In this document: positions 42,192 through 51,710 of the stretch, one piece after another
Layout: every line of letters starts with the position of its first letter
Position numbering within the stretch: the stretch's first letter is position 1
Assembly (NCBI GenBank): GCA_015257125.1
Contig: JABZKU010000011.1
Coordinates: 1 to 64,000 of the forward strand
DNA: 64,000 bases
Source: Prevotellaceae bacterium
GTDB taxonomy: Bacteria; Bacteroidota; Bacteroidia; Bacteroidales; Bacteroidaceae
Direction of reading: 5' to 3'
The notes under the pieces: generated by a model
Told to the model about the DNA's origin: nothing
Databases searched by the model: none
Seen by the model: only the letters and a program-made list of their open reading frames with translations
Program-made: the position numbers and the translations under genes

Positions 42192-45100
42192 TCAGAGGTT
42201 GATGGTCACGCCGACGTTAAAGTTGCGGTTGAGCATGAGGTAACCGGCGTCAATGCCCTGATAGAGCACACCGTTGCCGGCAGTGACCTCGGGATCGGAA
42301 CCCCAATACTTGGTGAGCGTCACTACGTTGTTGGCTTCACCCCAAACAGAAAGGCCTTGGAGCCAAGAGAGGGAGAGAGGCACGGAGTAGGTGAGACGCA
42401 CTTTCTTGAGTTTGAGGTAAGAACCGTCTTCGATCCAGCGATCGGAGAAACGTTCGTTGTTCACCCAGCGAGTCGATTCGGCCGACATCGTGCGTGGCAC
42501 ATCGGTCTTTTGGCCTTCATACTTCCAACGATTCACGACAGCCGTGGTTTGGTTGGTGATGCTGTTGGCACTTTCGAGCTGCATGCGCTGATAGTTGTAG
42601 ATGTCGTTGCCGAGCGAATACTTGAGGTTCACATCGAGCGTCAGACGCTTCCACGACAGCGAGGTGAAGATATTACCATAAAGGTCGGGATTCGGATCAC
42701 CGATCTTCACGCGGTCGGCCTCGTTGATCCAGCCATCGCCGTTTTGATCGACGAAATGCATATCACCGGCTTGGAAATCGCGAGAGGGCTGAGAAGCAAG
42801 ACCCGTGGGGTACTTGAGACCTGCGGCTTGTGCTTCGGCACTGGTGGAGAACACACCGGCCGTCTTGTAACCGTAGAATACGCCTGCTGCATCTCCTACA
42901 GCGGTGAGGATGTTGTCCTGACCATAAACCGAAGAGGTGTAACCGGAGATCACTTTGTGGCTGGAAGCCACCTTGTTTCCATTGGCGTCGAGTGCCCAAG
43001 TTTCCAAACGGTTGTTGGCCGTGAGGGGGAGGGATTCGATCTTGTTCTTGTAGTGACCTACGCTGAAACCAAGTTGCCACTTGAGATCAGAGGTATTAAC
43101 CAATACGGCATTGACGCTGACGTTGGCACCGTGATTGGTGAGCGAGCCTTCGTTGGTCCACTGTCTTTCGAGACCGGAGATATCGCTGACGGTGCGACGC
43201 GTCAAGAGGTCGTTGGTCTTGGCATAGTAGACTTCAGCACCGAGTGCAAGGCGGTTTTGGAACATGTTGAGCGCCAAAGCCACGTTGAAACGATTGGTGG
43301 TTTCCCACTTAATCTTCGGATTCTGAATATTGGCCAGTTGGAGAGCCGTTGCGCGCTCGAGGAACTTCACATTGCGGAAGTAAGTACGAGTGGCATAGTA
43401 GTCTACATCGTCGTTACCGGTGATTTCGAAACCAGCTGTAAGTTTCGCGTAGTTGATGGCACCGACCTTGAACCAATCTTCATTGGAGAGCACCCATCCG
43501 GCTTGTACGGAGGGGAAGAGTCCCCACTTCACACCGGCAATTTTGACACCGCCGTCGGCCTCACGACCGAAACGCGAAGAACTGGTGGCACTTCCGCTGA
43601 GTTTGAGGAAGTAGCGGTTCATGTAGTTGTAATCAACATTGGCGTAGTAGCTGAGGTTGATCCAACGGTCGTTCACACCGCCCTCACCGATGTACTGCAA
43701 CGAGTAGCGGATGTCGGGCATCTTGTCGTTGTCGTTGTTGTAACCGCGGGAGTAGCTGTCCGAATAGGAGTAGGAAGCAAAGCGGAAGCCACCATAAGCA
43801 TTGAACTGGTGTTTGCCGAAGTTGCGCTTCCAATCAACGCGGAAGTCGTTGAAGAGCGTTGTCTCCTTACCAAACTGCGAAGCGGCTACACTTTGCACGT
43901 CACCGAGACCTTTCACCGACTTTTTGGGCGTACCATTGCGGGGCATATAGTACTTTTCATTGCTGCGGTTGAGCGTGTAGGCGAAGCGATTGCTTACCGT
44001 CCAGTAGTCGTTGATCTTGTACTTGGGAGAGACGTTGAGCAAGAACTGAGTTTGCTCTTGATTGTTCTTGTTGTTGCCTTCGCCGTTTTCAAGGATCCAA
44101 TAGGGGTTGGCCAAACCGGGGTAACCGAACTGCGATGCGAACGTCAAGGGATTGTTCGCCTCCGTATAGTTCATGCCGGTGTACACGCGGTCGTTGTGCA
44201 CCAAGCCGAGGCGGTTGTCACCCAAGTAGCGTACATAGTAAGCATAGGGATCGACGAAGGGCGATTGTGCCAAACCGAGGACGTTGGGGGAGGAGATGTT
44301 GCGGTCTGCATAGCTCTCTGCCCATCCGTTGTCACGGAGGTTGTAGGCGTTACGCACATAGGCCATGTCCAATTCGGTGGTGAAGCCTTTGAAGAGATTC
44401 ACATCGGTATTGAAGCGGATGTTCAAACGATCAAAGTCGTTGTTCTTGGCCGTGGCTTGTGCGTTGGTGTAACCCAAAGAGAGGTTATACATGGCGACAT
44501 CGTCACCACCCTGCACACCTACGCGATAGTTTTGCGTAACGGCGGTGCGATAAAGATCCTTTGCCCAATCGGTGTCGTTATGGAACTGCTTATAATACAG
44601 ATAACCGGGATCTTCGTTCAGGAAGGGAATGACCATCGACGAGGCGAGCTGATCAGCACGTGTGGTGGTGCCGAGGAACTCTGCCAGGTAGTTGCGGTAT
44701 TGGCCGGCGTTCATCATGCTCGTGCGCTCGGGAGAAAGTTCTACTCCTCCGAAAGCACGGATATTGATGCGGGTGGCCTGAGAATGTCCGCGCTTGGTGG
44801 TGATCTTCAACACACCGTTGGCGCCTTGTGCACCATAGATGGCGGTACCATTGCGGAGCACTTCTACGCTTTCGACATCTTCAGGATCGATCAAGTTGAA
44901 GATGTTGTTATAGAAACCGTCGTGCAAAGTGGTACGTCCGTACTGCATGTCCCAAATCACTCCATCGACAACCACGAGCGGTTGAGCATTGGCATTGAGT
45001 GAATTGATACCGTTGACGAACATTGCGGCACCCTGTGCAGGAAGACCACCGCGGTTGATGGTGCGCACTGCGGCATTGAGTTGGTTCTCAATATCGGTTT

Positions 45101-45599
45101 CGGGCGAAATGCTGCTGGATTCGTTGGGCATATACTTCGCCTTGTTCAAGATGGTGGTGCCATCGTGATAAAGCGAGGCAAACTTGCTATCATAGAGATA
45201 AGCATCTGCCGAAACTCCAGTATGAAGCCCCACTTGCACGGCATTGTAACCGTCGGTAGAGATATAGAGCGAAGTGACGTGTTCGGGTACGCTAATTTTG
45301 TAGGCACCTTTTTCGTCCGTGAGCGCAGAATAAAGTTTGTTGCCGAGCGATTGTACGCGAACACCGGGAAGGGGCTGGCGCGTAGCGGCATCATAAACCA
45401 CACCGGTGACTTCCTTCATTTGGTATTGAGGAAGCTGACGACGAGAAGATACCTTATTGGAGGCGGAAGCGGTGGAGGTGCTGTCGGCGACTTCGCGGGC
45501 TTGTGCTTGAAGTGCACAAGCCGAAGACAGAACCATCAACGCCACTCCGCAACGAAGGGCGGCTTGCTTCATATTGTTGCTGCGATTAGCTGGATTCAT
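42192..45599 (-). CDS. SusC/RagA-family TonB-dependent channel (pair 1)
   Basis: This 1135-residue outer-membrane protein has a signal peptide ending ACALQAQA. A carboxypeptidase-regulatory-like domain (about 52-125) contains GVVYDAATRQPLPGVRV. The plug (about 150-290) contains PLVVVDGVIWDMQYG and VEVLRNGTAIYGAQGANGV, and a 22-strand barrel follows. It pairs with the SusD protein 119 bp downstream. An ATG nine codons further in (MKQAALRCG) is an equally good start. No regulator or degradative enzyme is linked, so the cargo is unknown. Confidence 0.93.
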   Translation of the reverse strand: MNPANRSNNMKQAALRCGVALMVLSSACALQAQAREVADSTSTASASNKVSSRRQLPQYQMKEVTGVVYDAATRQPLPGVRVQSLGNKLYSALTDEKGAYKISVPEHVTSLYISTDGYNAVQVGLHTGVSADAYLYDSKFASLYHDGTTILNKAKYMPNESSSISPETDIENQLNAAVRTINRGGLPAQGAAMFVNGINSLNANAQPLVVVDGVIWDMQYGRTTLHDGFYNNIFNLIDPEDVESVEVLRNGTAIYGAQGANGVLKITTKRGHSQATRINIRAFGGVELSPERTSMMNAGQYRNYLAEFLGTTTRADQLASSMVIPFLNEDPGYLYYKQFHNDTDWAKDLYRTAVTQNYRVGVQGGDDVAMYNLSLGYTNAQATAKNNDFDRLNIRFNTDVNLFKGFTTELDMAYVRNAYNLRDNGWAESYADRNISSPNVLGLAQSPFVDPYAYYVRYLGDNRLGLVHNDRVYTGMNYTEANNPLTFASQFGYPGLANPYWILENGEGNNKNNQEQTQFLLNVSPKYKINDYWTVSNRFAYTLNRSNEKYYMPRNGTPKKSVKGLGDVQSVAASQFGKETTLFNDFRVDWKRNFGKHQFNAYGGFRFASYSYSDSYSRGYNNDNDKMPDIRYSLQYIGEGGVNDRWINLSYYANVDYNYMNRYFLKLSGSATSSSRFGREADGGVKIAGVKWGLFPSVQAGWVLSNEDWFKVGAINYAKLTAGFEITGNDDVDYYATRTYFRNVKFLERATALQLANIQNPKIKWETTNRFNVALALNMFQNRLALGAEVYYAKTNDLLTRRTVSDISGLERQWTNEGSLTNHGANVSVNAVLVNTSDLKWQLGFSVGHYKNKIESLPLTANNRLETWALDANGNKVASSHKVISGYTSSVYGQDNILTAVGDAAGVFYGYKTAGVFSTSAEAQAAGLKYPTGLASQPSRDFQAGDMHFVDQNGDGWINEADRVKIGDPNPDLYGNIFTSLSWKRLTLDVNLKYSLGNDIYNYQRMQLESANSITNQTTAVVNRWKYEGQKTDVPRTMSAESTRWVNNERFSDRWIEDGSYLKLKKVRLTYSVPLSLSWLQGLSVWGEANNVVTLTKYWGSDPEVTAGNGVLYQGIDAGYLMLNRNFNVGVTINL

Positions 45600-45627
45600 A
45601 ATCTCGTTTGTTATATTTCAGCGGGTA

Positions 45628-47550
45628 TTAGTTGCCGCGATAGGGTTTGAGTATCACCTTTACGATGTTGAGCGCCTGGCAATTTTCGTTGCGGCCACCG
45701 ATACGGGGAACGGTGAGGCGAAGCATCGGGAAGGACTTGCGATCAGCGGGCAATCCTGCATAGCACTTGGGGAAAGTGATATAGTCGCCGAGCAAGATGT
45801 GGTTCACCTTGTTGGGATCGAACTGGCCTTGCTTCTGATCAATGGTGATGCGGGTGGTTTCCGCTCCTCCCACCGTGAAGGGGACGTTATTCTTATTGTC
45901 GTCGATGATTTCGGCGTTGAACACAACCTTTTCATCTTCGCCACCGTCGTTCTTATTGATCTTGGTGGGCACCATGACAAGTTCAATTTGATAAGCTGCA
46001 CTCAGCACGTTGTCCAGGCGAAGATCGACTGTCATGTTTTGACGCGTACTCTTCATTTCATAGCGCTGATAAGAATTATTTGCCACAGAACCGGCAACAC
46101 CGATCATCACAGGCTTGCCATCAGCAGTGCGAACCGTGTCGCCATTGGCATCCAATTCTGCACGTTCGCGGTTGTAGTTGAACTCTGTCAAGTTCACAGT
46201 GGTACCATTGCCGTAAGTGGTGTTACCCGTGGTCAACGTGTAGAAAGAAGAAACGGCCGGACTGAACTCAATCTTTTCTACCCAAATGTAAGAGGGATCG
46301 AAGTTGTAGTTTTCGAGTTCGAATACATAACCGTTGGAAGCGCGATAAGGAGTAAGCCCTGCCAACGTGGGGTTGAGATTGGTATTTTGCGTCGTTGAAC
46401 CGGTAGCAGCCGTGTTATAGAACGTCGTTCCCGCCGTAGAAATGAGGGAGTCTGCATACTGGAAGTGGTGGATGAGTGCTGCAGAATCCATGCTCTCATA
46501 ACCCTTGATGCGATAAGGAGCGAAGAACAAGTTGCTGACAATGTTCAAACGCACATTGCGTTTGCGCAGCGAGTCGGCAAGCGTCAAGCTCTTATCAGCA
46601 AAGGTGGAGGCGTCCAAACGATATTCTTTGGTGAAGTTGGCACCGTCCCAATCGTAGCGGTAGCGCGTACCATAGTTGTAGATTTTGCTGACCTTCTCCA
46701 AAGCTTCTTTCCAAGCGGCATCGCGGGGAATCAAAGCGACATAGGTAGAGTCCTCATTACGCACTTGTGCTCTCGAGGCATCCAACAGAGAGTTGGTGTG
46801 CTGATATACGGAGTCGATGTAAACCATCTTACCGTATTCGTTCATTGCGCCGGGAACAGAGGCTTGCTCATTGAATTTGCGTACATCGATCGAGGGATCT
46901 TTGATGTAAGCGTTGATGGCGCTGAACTGTGCGTTATGACTGAGATAGTCGTAGATGTTGTACAAGAAAGGCGAAGCTCCTTTGAGCAGGTGCAACGAAC
47001 CATTGCTGGCGTTGACGGCTGTTCCTTCTTCTGCTACGCTATTGAAGACTCCGTTACCGGACTTTGCGTTCTTGCCGTTGAGCAATTTGAATTCTTGTAC
47101 ACCGGTCACACCTTCGTGATTAAAGCGGGCGATGTGGTTCGAAGAGAACTGGTTCCAAACCTGATACTCCAAGTCACGCGCTTTCTGAATGGACTCAGCG
47201 GTACCCGTCTTGCGCAAAGCTTCAGCGCGATCGAGCAACTCTTCCCAGTACTTCGCATTGAAAGTACCATTGAGGGGAGCCCACATGGTGAAACTTTGGG
47301 GCTGATCGAGCAACTGTGCCACGGTGAGTTGGGCATTGCGATCGTTCTCCTCCTTCATCACTTTCGAACGTTTCAGGATGGAGGCGAATTCTGAGAGCTG
47401 CGCATTCGAATCAATGTTTTGCCACAGTGTCTGGTTGCCGGCAGCATCCGATTTGACCTCAAAATGGTCGTCGGAACAAGCAGCCGTTAGCGCAAGCGCT
47501 GCTAAGCCCAAGGCGCCAAACGAGATCCAAGAATTGAATATCTTTTTCAT
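45628..47550 (-). CDS. Fasciclin-domain lipoprotein (640 residues)
   Basis: This lipoprotein has the signal peptide MKKIFNSWISFGALGLAALALTAAC, acylated at about residue 25. Two divergent FAS1 domains follow. The first (about 40-195) contains QSFTMWAPLNGTF and NGSLHLLKG. The second (about 200-430) contains STYVALIPRDAAW and ASNGYVFELENYNF. A C-terminal beta-rich domain (about 430-640) ends VKVILKPYRGN. FAS1 domains mediate adhesion in eukaryotes and bacteria; in Bacteroidales they are often encoded next to SusC/D and the ligand is unknown. It is co-transcribed with the SusC gene 28 bp downstream. Confidence 0.85.
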   Translation of the reverse strand: MKKIFNSWISFGALGLAALALTAACSDDHFEVKSDAAGNQTLWQNIDSNAQLSEFASILKRSKVMKEENDRNAQLTVAQLLDQPQSFTMWAPLNGTFNAKYWEELLDRAEALRKTGTAESIQKARDLEYQVWNQFSSNHIARFNHEGVTGVQEFKLLNGKNAKSGNGVFNSVAEEGTAVNASNGSLHLLKGASPFLYNIYDYLSHNAQFSAINAYIKDPSIDVRKFNEQASVPGAMNEYGKMVYIDSVYQHTNSLLDASRAQVRNEDSTYVALIPRDAAWKEALEKVSKIYNYGTRYRYDWDGANFTKEYRLDASTFADKSLTLADSLRKRNVRLNIVSNLFFAPYRIKGYESMDSAALIHHFQYADSLISTAGTTFYNTAATGSTTQNTNLNPTLAGLTPYRASNGYVFELENYNFDPSYIWVEKIEFSPAVSSFYTLTTGNTTYGNGTTVNLTEFNYNRERAELDANGDTVRTADGKPVMIGVAGSVANNSYQRYEMKSTRQNMTVDLRLDNVLSAAYQIELVMVPTKINKNDGGEDEKVVFNAEIIDDNKNNVPFTVGGAETTRITIDQKQGQFDPNKVNHILLGDYITFPKCYAGLPADRKSFPMLRLTVPRIGGRNENCQALNIVKVILKPYRGN

Positions 47551-47621
47551 GTTGTATGAATACTAGTGGGAGAAACACCCTTCCCGCCGATCCGCATTCG
47601 AACCGGCGGGACGGGATCGAG

Positions 47622-49727
47622 TTACCAGATATCTTCTGCAGTGGTTCCGTTGTAGACAGACTTCGGAACGAATTCGAAGTAGTCAGAGAAGAACTGCGCG
47701 TCGGTCTTGTTGAGTGCCGACTTGAAGCGGAGGTAATAGGTTTTGTTCGGGTACATGTAAGCCGAAACCATGATACGACGGAGTACGGCTTTGGTGTCGC
47801 GAAGGTTGGTTTCACCCTTACCATCACAAGCAGTAAATGCCTTCGGCGCCTTCATGTAACCATGGTTGCGCATGCTCTTATCGTTTTCGGCCGTGATGTC
47901 AGCATCCTTGTTGTCGGCTACCCAACCGATGTTCTCGTTGTCGCCATCGAGACGCATATCGACGGGAAGACCAGCCGGAGAAAGGTTAACGGGGCTGTCG
48001 CCGAAATAGATCTGACACATACCACGCAACGTGTTATTGGAGATACCCATGCGGATTTCGTACTGACCTTCCTTCGGCACGGGGGGCAACTTGAGAACGA
48101 AGTCGTAGAGACCAAGTACCATGAGCTCATCTCCTTCGTAGTCACGCCATCCCTGGCCGTTTACAAAAGCTGAGTGGAGGTAGAGGAATTTCGTGCTTTC
48201 GCTCTCTTGCGTGATGTTTTCGAAATAACCTCTCGGGAAATTCATGTGTTGACGCGAAGAACGGCAACCATTGGAGAGGATCTCGGGAAGAACCGTACAA
48301 ATATCGAAACGGATACGCTCTCCACCAAGTGCTTCACGCGTATCGGTGTCCATGAGCATAATCTTCTTAATCGGGAAGAAGTAACCGTTGCGCGCATTGT
48401 TGTCGAGGGTCTTACCTTCGTGTTCGTTGTTGGCGAGAACTTTGATACCTTCGTACTTCGCACGTACGAACTTGTAGTTATCGTCGACGTTGTATTCGCC
48501 AACACGATTGAGGTAAATGTCGTGGCTGGCAGCATCTTGCGTCACTTTGATCAAGCTGCGGTACTTACCGACGCTCACAAAGTAGTCAGAAATATCGATA
48601 CTGTACTTGTTCTGTTGGGGGTTCTTGGCGTCACCATATTTATAGCCCCACTCGTTAAAGTGTTGTACAAACTGGTTGTGCGCCACACGTCCCTTCATGA
48701 AGTGGTAAGCCACAAACTGGTTCACGGCGTTGTCCTCATCTTTGAGGTCGCTTTGTGCCATGGTGCCGTACACGCTTTCGCAATGCGACTTGATGGCATC
48801 TAAGATGGCTTGTGAATTGGTGACCGTCTGCGTCTTTTCATCGTAAACAGGTGCGGGAACGCCCCATTCCTTTTGGAAGACGTCATCCGTTTCCACAAAA
48901 CCGGTGAATCCAAGATAACGATGTCCGGCAGTGGGAACGAGACCTTGCACACCGGCAATGCTGTGAGGATCGGTTTCGCGTTCTACCTTTTCATATTCGC
49001 GGTCGATGCTTTCGTTGAGTTTGTCTGCCCAACCGGTTGCCTGCAACAAAGTGCCCATGATGCGCATGTTGGAGGTACCGGCAATCAGACCGGAAACGCT
49101 CTGATTGGAAGGAGCGATAACAGAAGCCACAGCGTGCACATAACCATTGCTCAGTTTGGTATCACTCTTCTCAACACGAGAAGTACCATTGATGAGGAAG
49201 TAAGAAACTACGGGCTTTTTCAGCGAGTCGGAAACTTCCTCACAGGTGATGCTACGGTCGTTGAGGTCGCCCTTGGCAAAGGCACCGCCTTTCGTGGGGA
49301 ACAACGGGCTGTCATAAGCCGATTCATTACCGTTGTCAATCACACAGCTGTAAGCAATGAGTTGCGCTTGTTCGTCGGTCAAGTCTGCGATGCTCTTTGA
49401 CTCACCGAGAACTTTGGTCACATAAGCGGCCATGGCCTCATTGGTCGGTGCAAAGACGGTATAGTTACCACGAGCAGAAAGAACAGCTGCCAACGTGGAA
49501 GCGTTGCTTTTGTTACCCAGACGAACACGATCGAAGACAGATTTGATTTGTGAGAATTCTTTGCTCGTTCCGAGGTAATCGTTAATGGTCTGCTCCTTGG
49601 CAATGGCAAAGTTGCCTTCATCGATCTTCTCACTGCAGCTTTGAGCAGAGAACAAAAGACCGAAGGCCAACGCAACCGTTCCGCTATACGCGGCCAGGGT
49701 GCTTAGGGTGAAACGATTTCTATTCAT
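47622..49727 (-). CDS. Fasciclin-domain lipoprotein (701 residues)
   Basis: This lipoprotein has a signal peptide ending LLFSAQSCSEK, acylated at about residue 31. The first FAS1 domain (about 45-210) is clear, with GNYTVFAPTNEAMAAYV and KLSNGYVHAVASVIAP. A second, divergent one (about 215-465) has VAYHFMKGRVAHNQF and DNNARNGYFFPIKKIM. A C-terminal beta-rich domain (about 465-700) resembles that of the 640-residue neighbour in position and size. The two proteins look like diverged paralogues lying head to tail with a 71-bp gap. Confidence 0.87.
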   Translation of the reverse strand: MNRNRFTLSTLAAYSGTVALAFGLLFSAQSCSEKIDEGNFAIAKEQTINDYLGTSKEFSQIKSVFDRVRLGNKSNASTLAAVLSARGNYTVFAPTNEAMAAYVTKVLGESKSIADLTDEQAQLIAYSCVIDNGNESAYDSPLFPTKGGAFAKGDLNDRSITCEEVSDSLKKPVVSYFLINGTSRVEKSDTKLSNGYVHAVASVIAPSNQSVSGLIAGTSNMRIMGTLLQATGWADKLNESIDREYEKVERETDPHSIAGVQGLVPTAGHRYLGFTGFVETDDVFQKEWGVPAPVYDEKTQTVTNSQAILDAIKSHCESVYGTMAQSDLKDEDNAVNQFVAYHFMKGRVAHNQFVQHFNEWGYKYGDAKNPQQNKYSIDISDYFVSVGKYRSLIKVTQDAASHDIYLNRVGEYNVDDNYKFVRAKYEGIKVLANNEHEGKTLDNNARNGYFFPIKKIMLMDTDTREALGGERIRFDICTVLPEILSNGCRSSRQHMNFPRGYFENITQESESTKFLYLHSAFVNGQGWRDYEGDELMVLGLYDFVLKLPPVPKEGQYEIRMGISNNTLRGMCQIYFGDSPVNLSPAGLPVDMRLDGDNENIGWVADNKDADITAENDKSMRNHGYMKAPKAFTACDGKGETNLRDTKAVLRRIMVSAYMYPNKTYYLRFKSALNKTDAQFFSDYFEFVPKSVYNGTTAEDIW

Positions 49728-49740
49728 AATTGTCTAAGTC

Positions 49741-51645
49741 TTATGATTTGGGCATGTACTTTTCCCATGCGGGGTTTTGCGTGAGCTGACCGGTCTTGCT
49801 GCCATACTCCTTACCATTCACCTTGAGTTCTTCAAGATAGATGGGGTTGTAAAGCGACCAGAGCGAACGCAGACGGTTACGAACGACGGAGGAGAGTCCT
49901 ACCCAGTCAGAGAGAACATCTTTCGTTGCGCCGCGGAATTCGCATTCGCGAACAATGTCGTACCAGCGTTTGCCTTCTCCGAGGAATTCACGTTGACGTT
50001 CGTTGAATGCCAGCTTCAACGGAGAACCGTAGTCCTCATAACGTTTTTTCCAACCCGTTCCATCCTTATCATCATCGGCTTTGAAAGCTTTGTATGAACG
50101 CAGGCGCTTGCAGAACAAGTTCGAAGATGCTGCAACTGTATCAGCGGTAGGATTGTTACGACGGAAAAGTTCATCGAGAATGCGATACGTATCGCGTTCG
50201 GGATAGTCAGGCAATCCGAAACCGCCAAGACGAGCCATCGCTTCAGCCTTGAGCGTCATCATATCCGACAAGCGATAAACGGGCCAGTTGGTGGACTGCG
50301 AACTAGCTTCTTGCATAGAATACGAACCCGTAGACTTCGTGATATCACCAAGCGCTGTTCCGGAGAAGGTGATGAACACACTCTTTGCGGCTCCCTTCAC
50401 AATGCTCACCGCATTCGTCTTCGCGCTTTCATCGTTTCTGAGCGTATAGCTGACAAAGCGCATATCGGTTCTACCATATCCCTTGGCGGGATCGACCGGT
50501 GCATCTTTAGAAAACAACGAGGGATTAGCCAACATCAAACCGGACTTGTATCCACCGCTACCGCTATTGCCGTAGAACATTTCAGTGATTACACCGTTCT
50601 TGACGTTTACACCATCATATTGCAATTCGAAGACGCTTTCACTGGAGTTCGAAGAACCCAAAACATCACTGTAGCCGGCATCAAAAATACCGGAGCTCGA
50701 AGCTTCACTTTGGATCAACGGATAAGTTTGCGCACGGCGCTTGTCGTCTTGGGGTACGTTATTGAGATCGAGGTTGAGTTTGAACTCATCCATCTGCTCT
50801 TTGATTACATAATCAGCATGGCTGATGGTTTTCTTCATCAGATCTGTTGCCAAAGATTTCTCTTGAGCCGCAGACAGCGTATCGCCCTTTTCATTCACGA
50901 CAGGGAAACCCTTCTCGCGACCCTTATAAACCATACCGGCACGCCACAAATACATGTCAGCGAGCAGCGCATGGATCGAAGTACGCGTCCAACGTCCCTT
51001 GTTGGAAGAATTACGACCATAGTTAATGGCGGCCGTGGGCAACACGGCTTCCACCTCGTGGATCAGCGAGTCCATGATCTCTTGACCGGGAACGGCCTTT
51101 TCACGAGCCACAAGCGCTTCCGCATCGGTGCTGATCGAATGACGCACGAAAGGAACGTTGCGGAATGAGCGAACGAGATAGAAATAATAGAGTGCACGCA
51201 GACTCACCATTTCGGCCTTCATCGGTTGCCACTCTATGTTAGTGAAAGAAGGATCAGTGCCTTTATCAACCATTTGCTGACCGTGTTCCAACACCTTATT
51301 ACAGAAGTTGATGCCCTTGTAGAAGGCAGACCAGTCATATAGGTTTTCAGAAGGTTGCAACACCGCCTCCTGCATATATCGATAATTGGCTTTGCTCATA
51401 TCGCTGAGCTCCACATTATCTGAGCGGAACTCGCCCCACGCCAAGATTTTACCGGTGCACTGCGTCAATTGGTAGTAAGCGGAAGCACGCACGTTGTTTA
51501 CGTCGTTGCGCGTATTCCAGAATTCCTCTTCTGTAATCGAGGTCGTGGGATAGAGCGTGAGGTAATCCTCGCAGGAGGTCATACCACCACCCAACACGAC
51601 TACGGCGCCGGCCACCAGCAGTTGTTTGAATATTTTACTGTTCAT
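49741..51645 (-). CDS. SusD/RagB-family lipoprotein (pair 2)
   Basis: This 634-residue lipoprotein has a signal peptide ending GGGMTSCEDYL, acylated at about residue 25. It shows the typical opening YPTTSITEEEFWNTRNDVNN, the helix pair around MKAEMVSLRALYYFYLVRSF, and the C-terminal AFNERQREFLGEGKRWYDIV, the classic SusD signature. It pairs with the SusC gene 65 bp upstream. A fasciclin gene follows 13 bp later. Confidence 0.95.
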   Translation of the reverse strand: MNSKIFKQLLVAGAVVVLGGGMTSCEDYLTLYPTTSITEEEFWNTRNDVNNVRASAYYQLTQCTGKILAWGEFRSDNVELSDMSKANYRYMQEAVLQPSENLYDWSAFYKGINFCNKVLEHGQQMVDKGTDPSFTNIEWQPMKAEMVSLRALYYFYLVRSFRNVPFVRHSISTDAEALVAREKAVPGQEIMDSLIHEVEAVLPTAAINYGRNSSNKGRWTRTSIHALLADMYLWRAGMVYKGREKGFPVVNEKGDTLSAAQEKSLATDLMKKTISHADYVIKEQMDEFKLNLDLNNVPQDDKRRAQTYPLIQSEASSSGIFDAGYSDVLGSSNSSESVFELQYDGVNVKNGVITEMFYGNSGSGGYKSGLMLANPSLFSKDAPVDPAKGYGRTDMRFVSYTLRNDESAKTNAVSIVKGAAKSVFITFSGTALGDITKSTGSYSMQEASSQSTNWPVYRLSDMMTLKAEAMARLGGFGLPDYPERDTYRILDELFRRNNPTADTVAASSNLFCKRLRSYKAFKADDDKDGTGWKKRYEDYGSPLKLAFNERQREFLGEGKRWYDIVRECEFRGATKDVLSDWVGLSSVVRNRLRSLWSLYNPIYLEELKVNGKEYGSKTGQLTQNPAWEKYMPKS

Positions 51646-51710
51646 GATGTCTTAGAGTTGTGGAGGTGGAAAACCACCTCCTTTTTCTATGCTAAGTACG
51701 TGTAGAAGAG

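Noticed and set aside
42099..45002. Very long plus-strand open frame opposite the SusC gene
   Set aside because: It lies wholly antisense to a clear SusC gene and arises from codon bias. The same applies to long antisense frames over the sulfatase, the beta-barrel gene and prfA.
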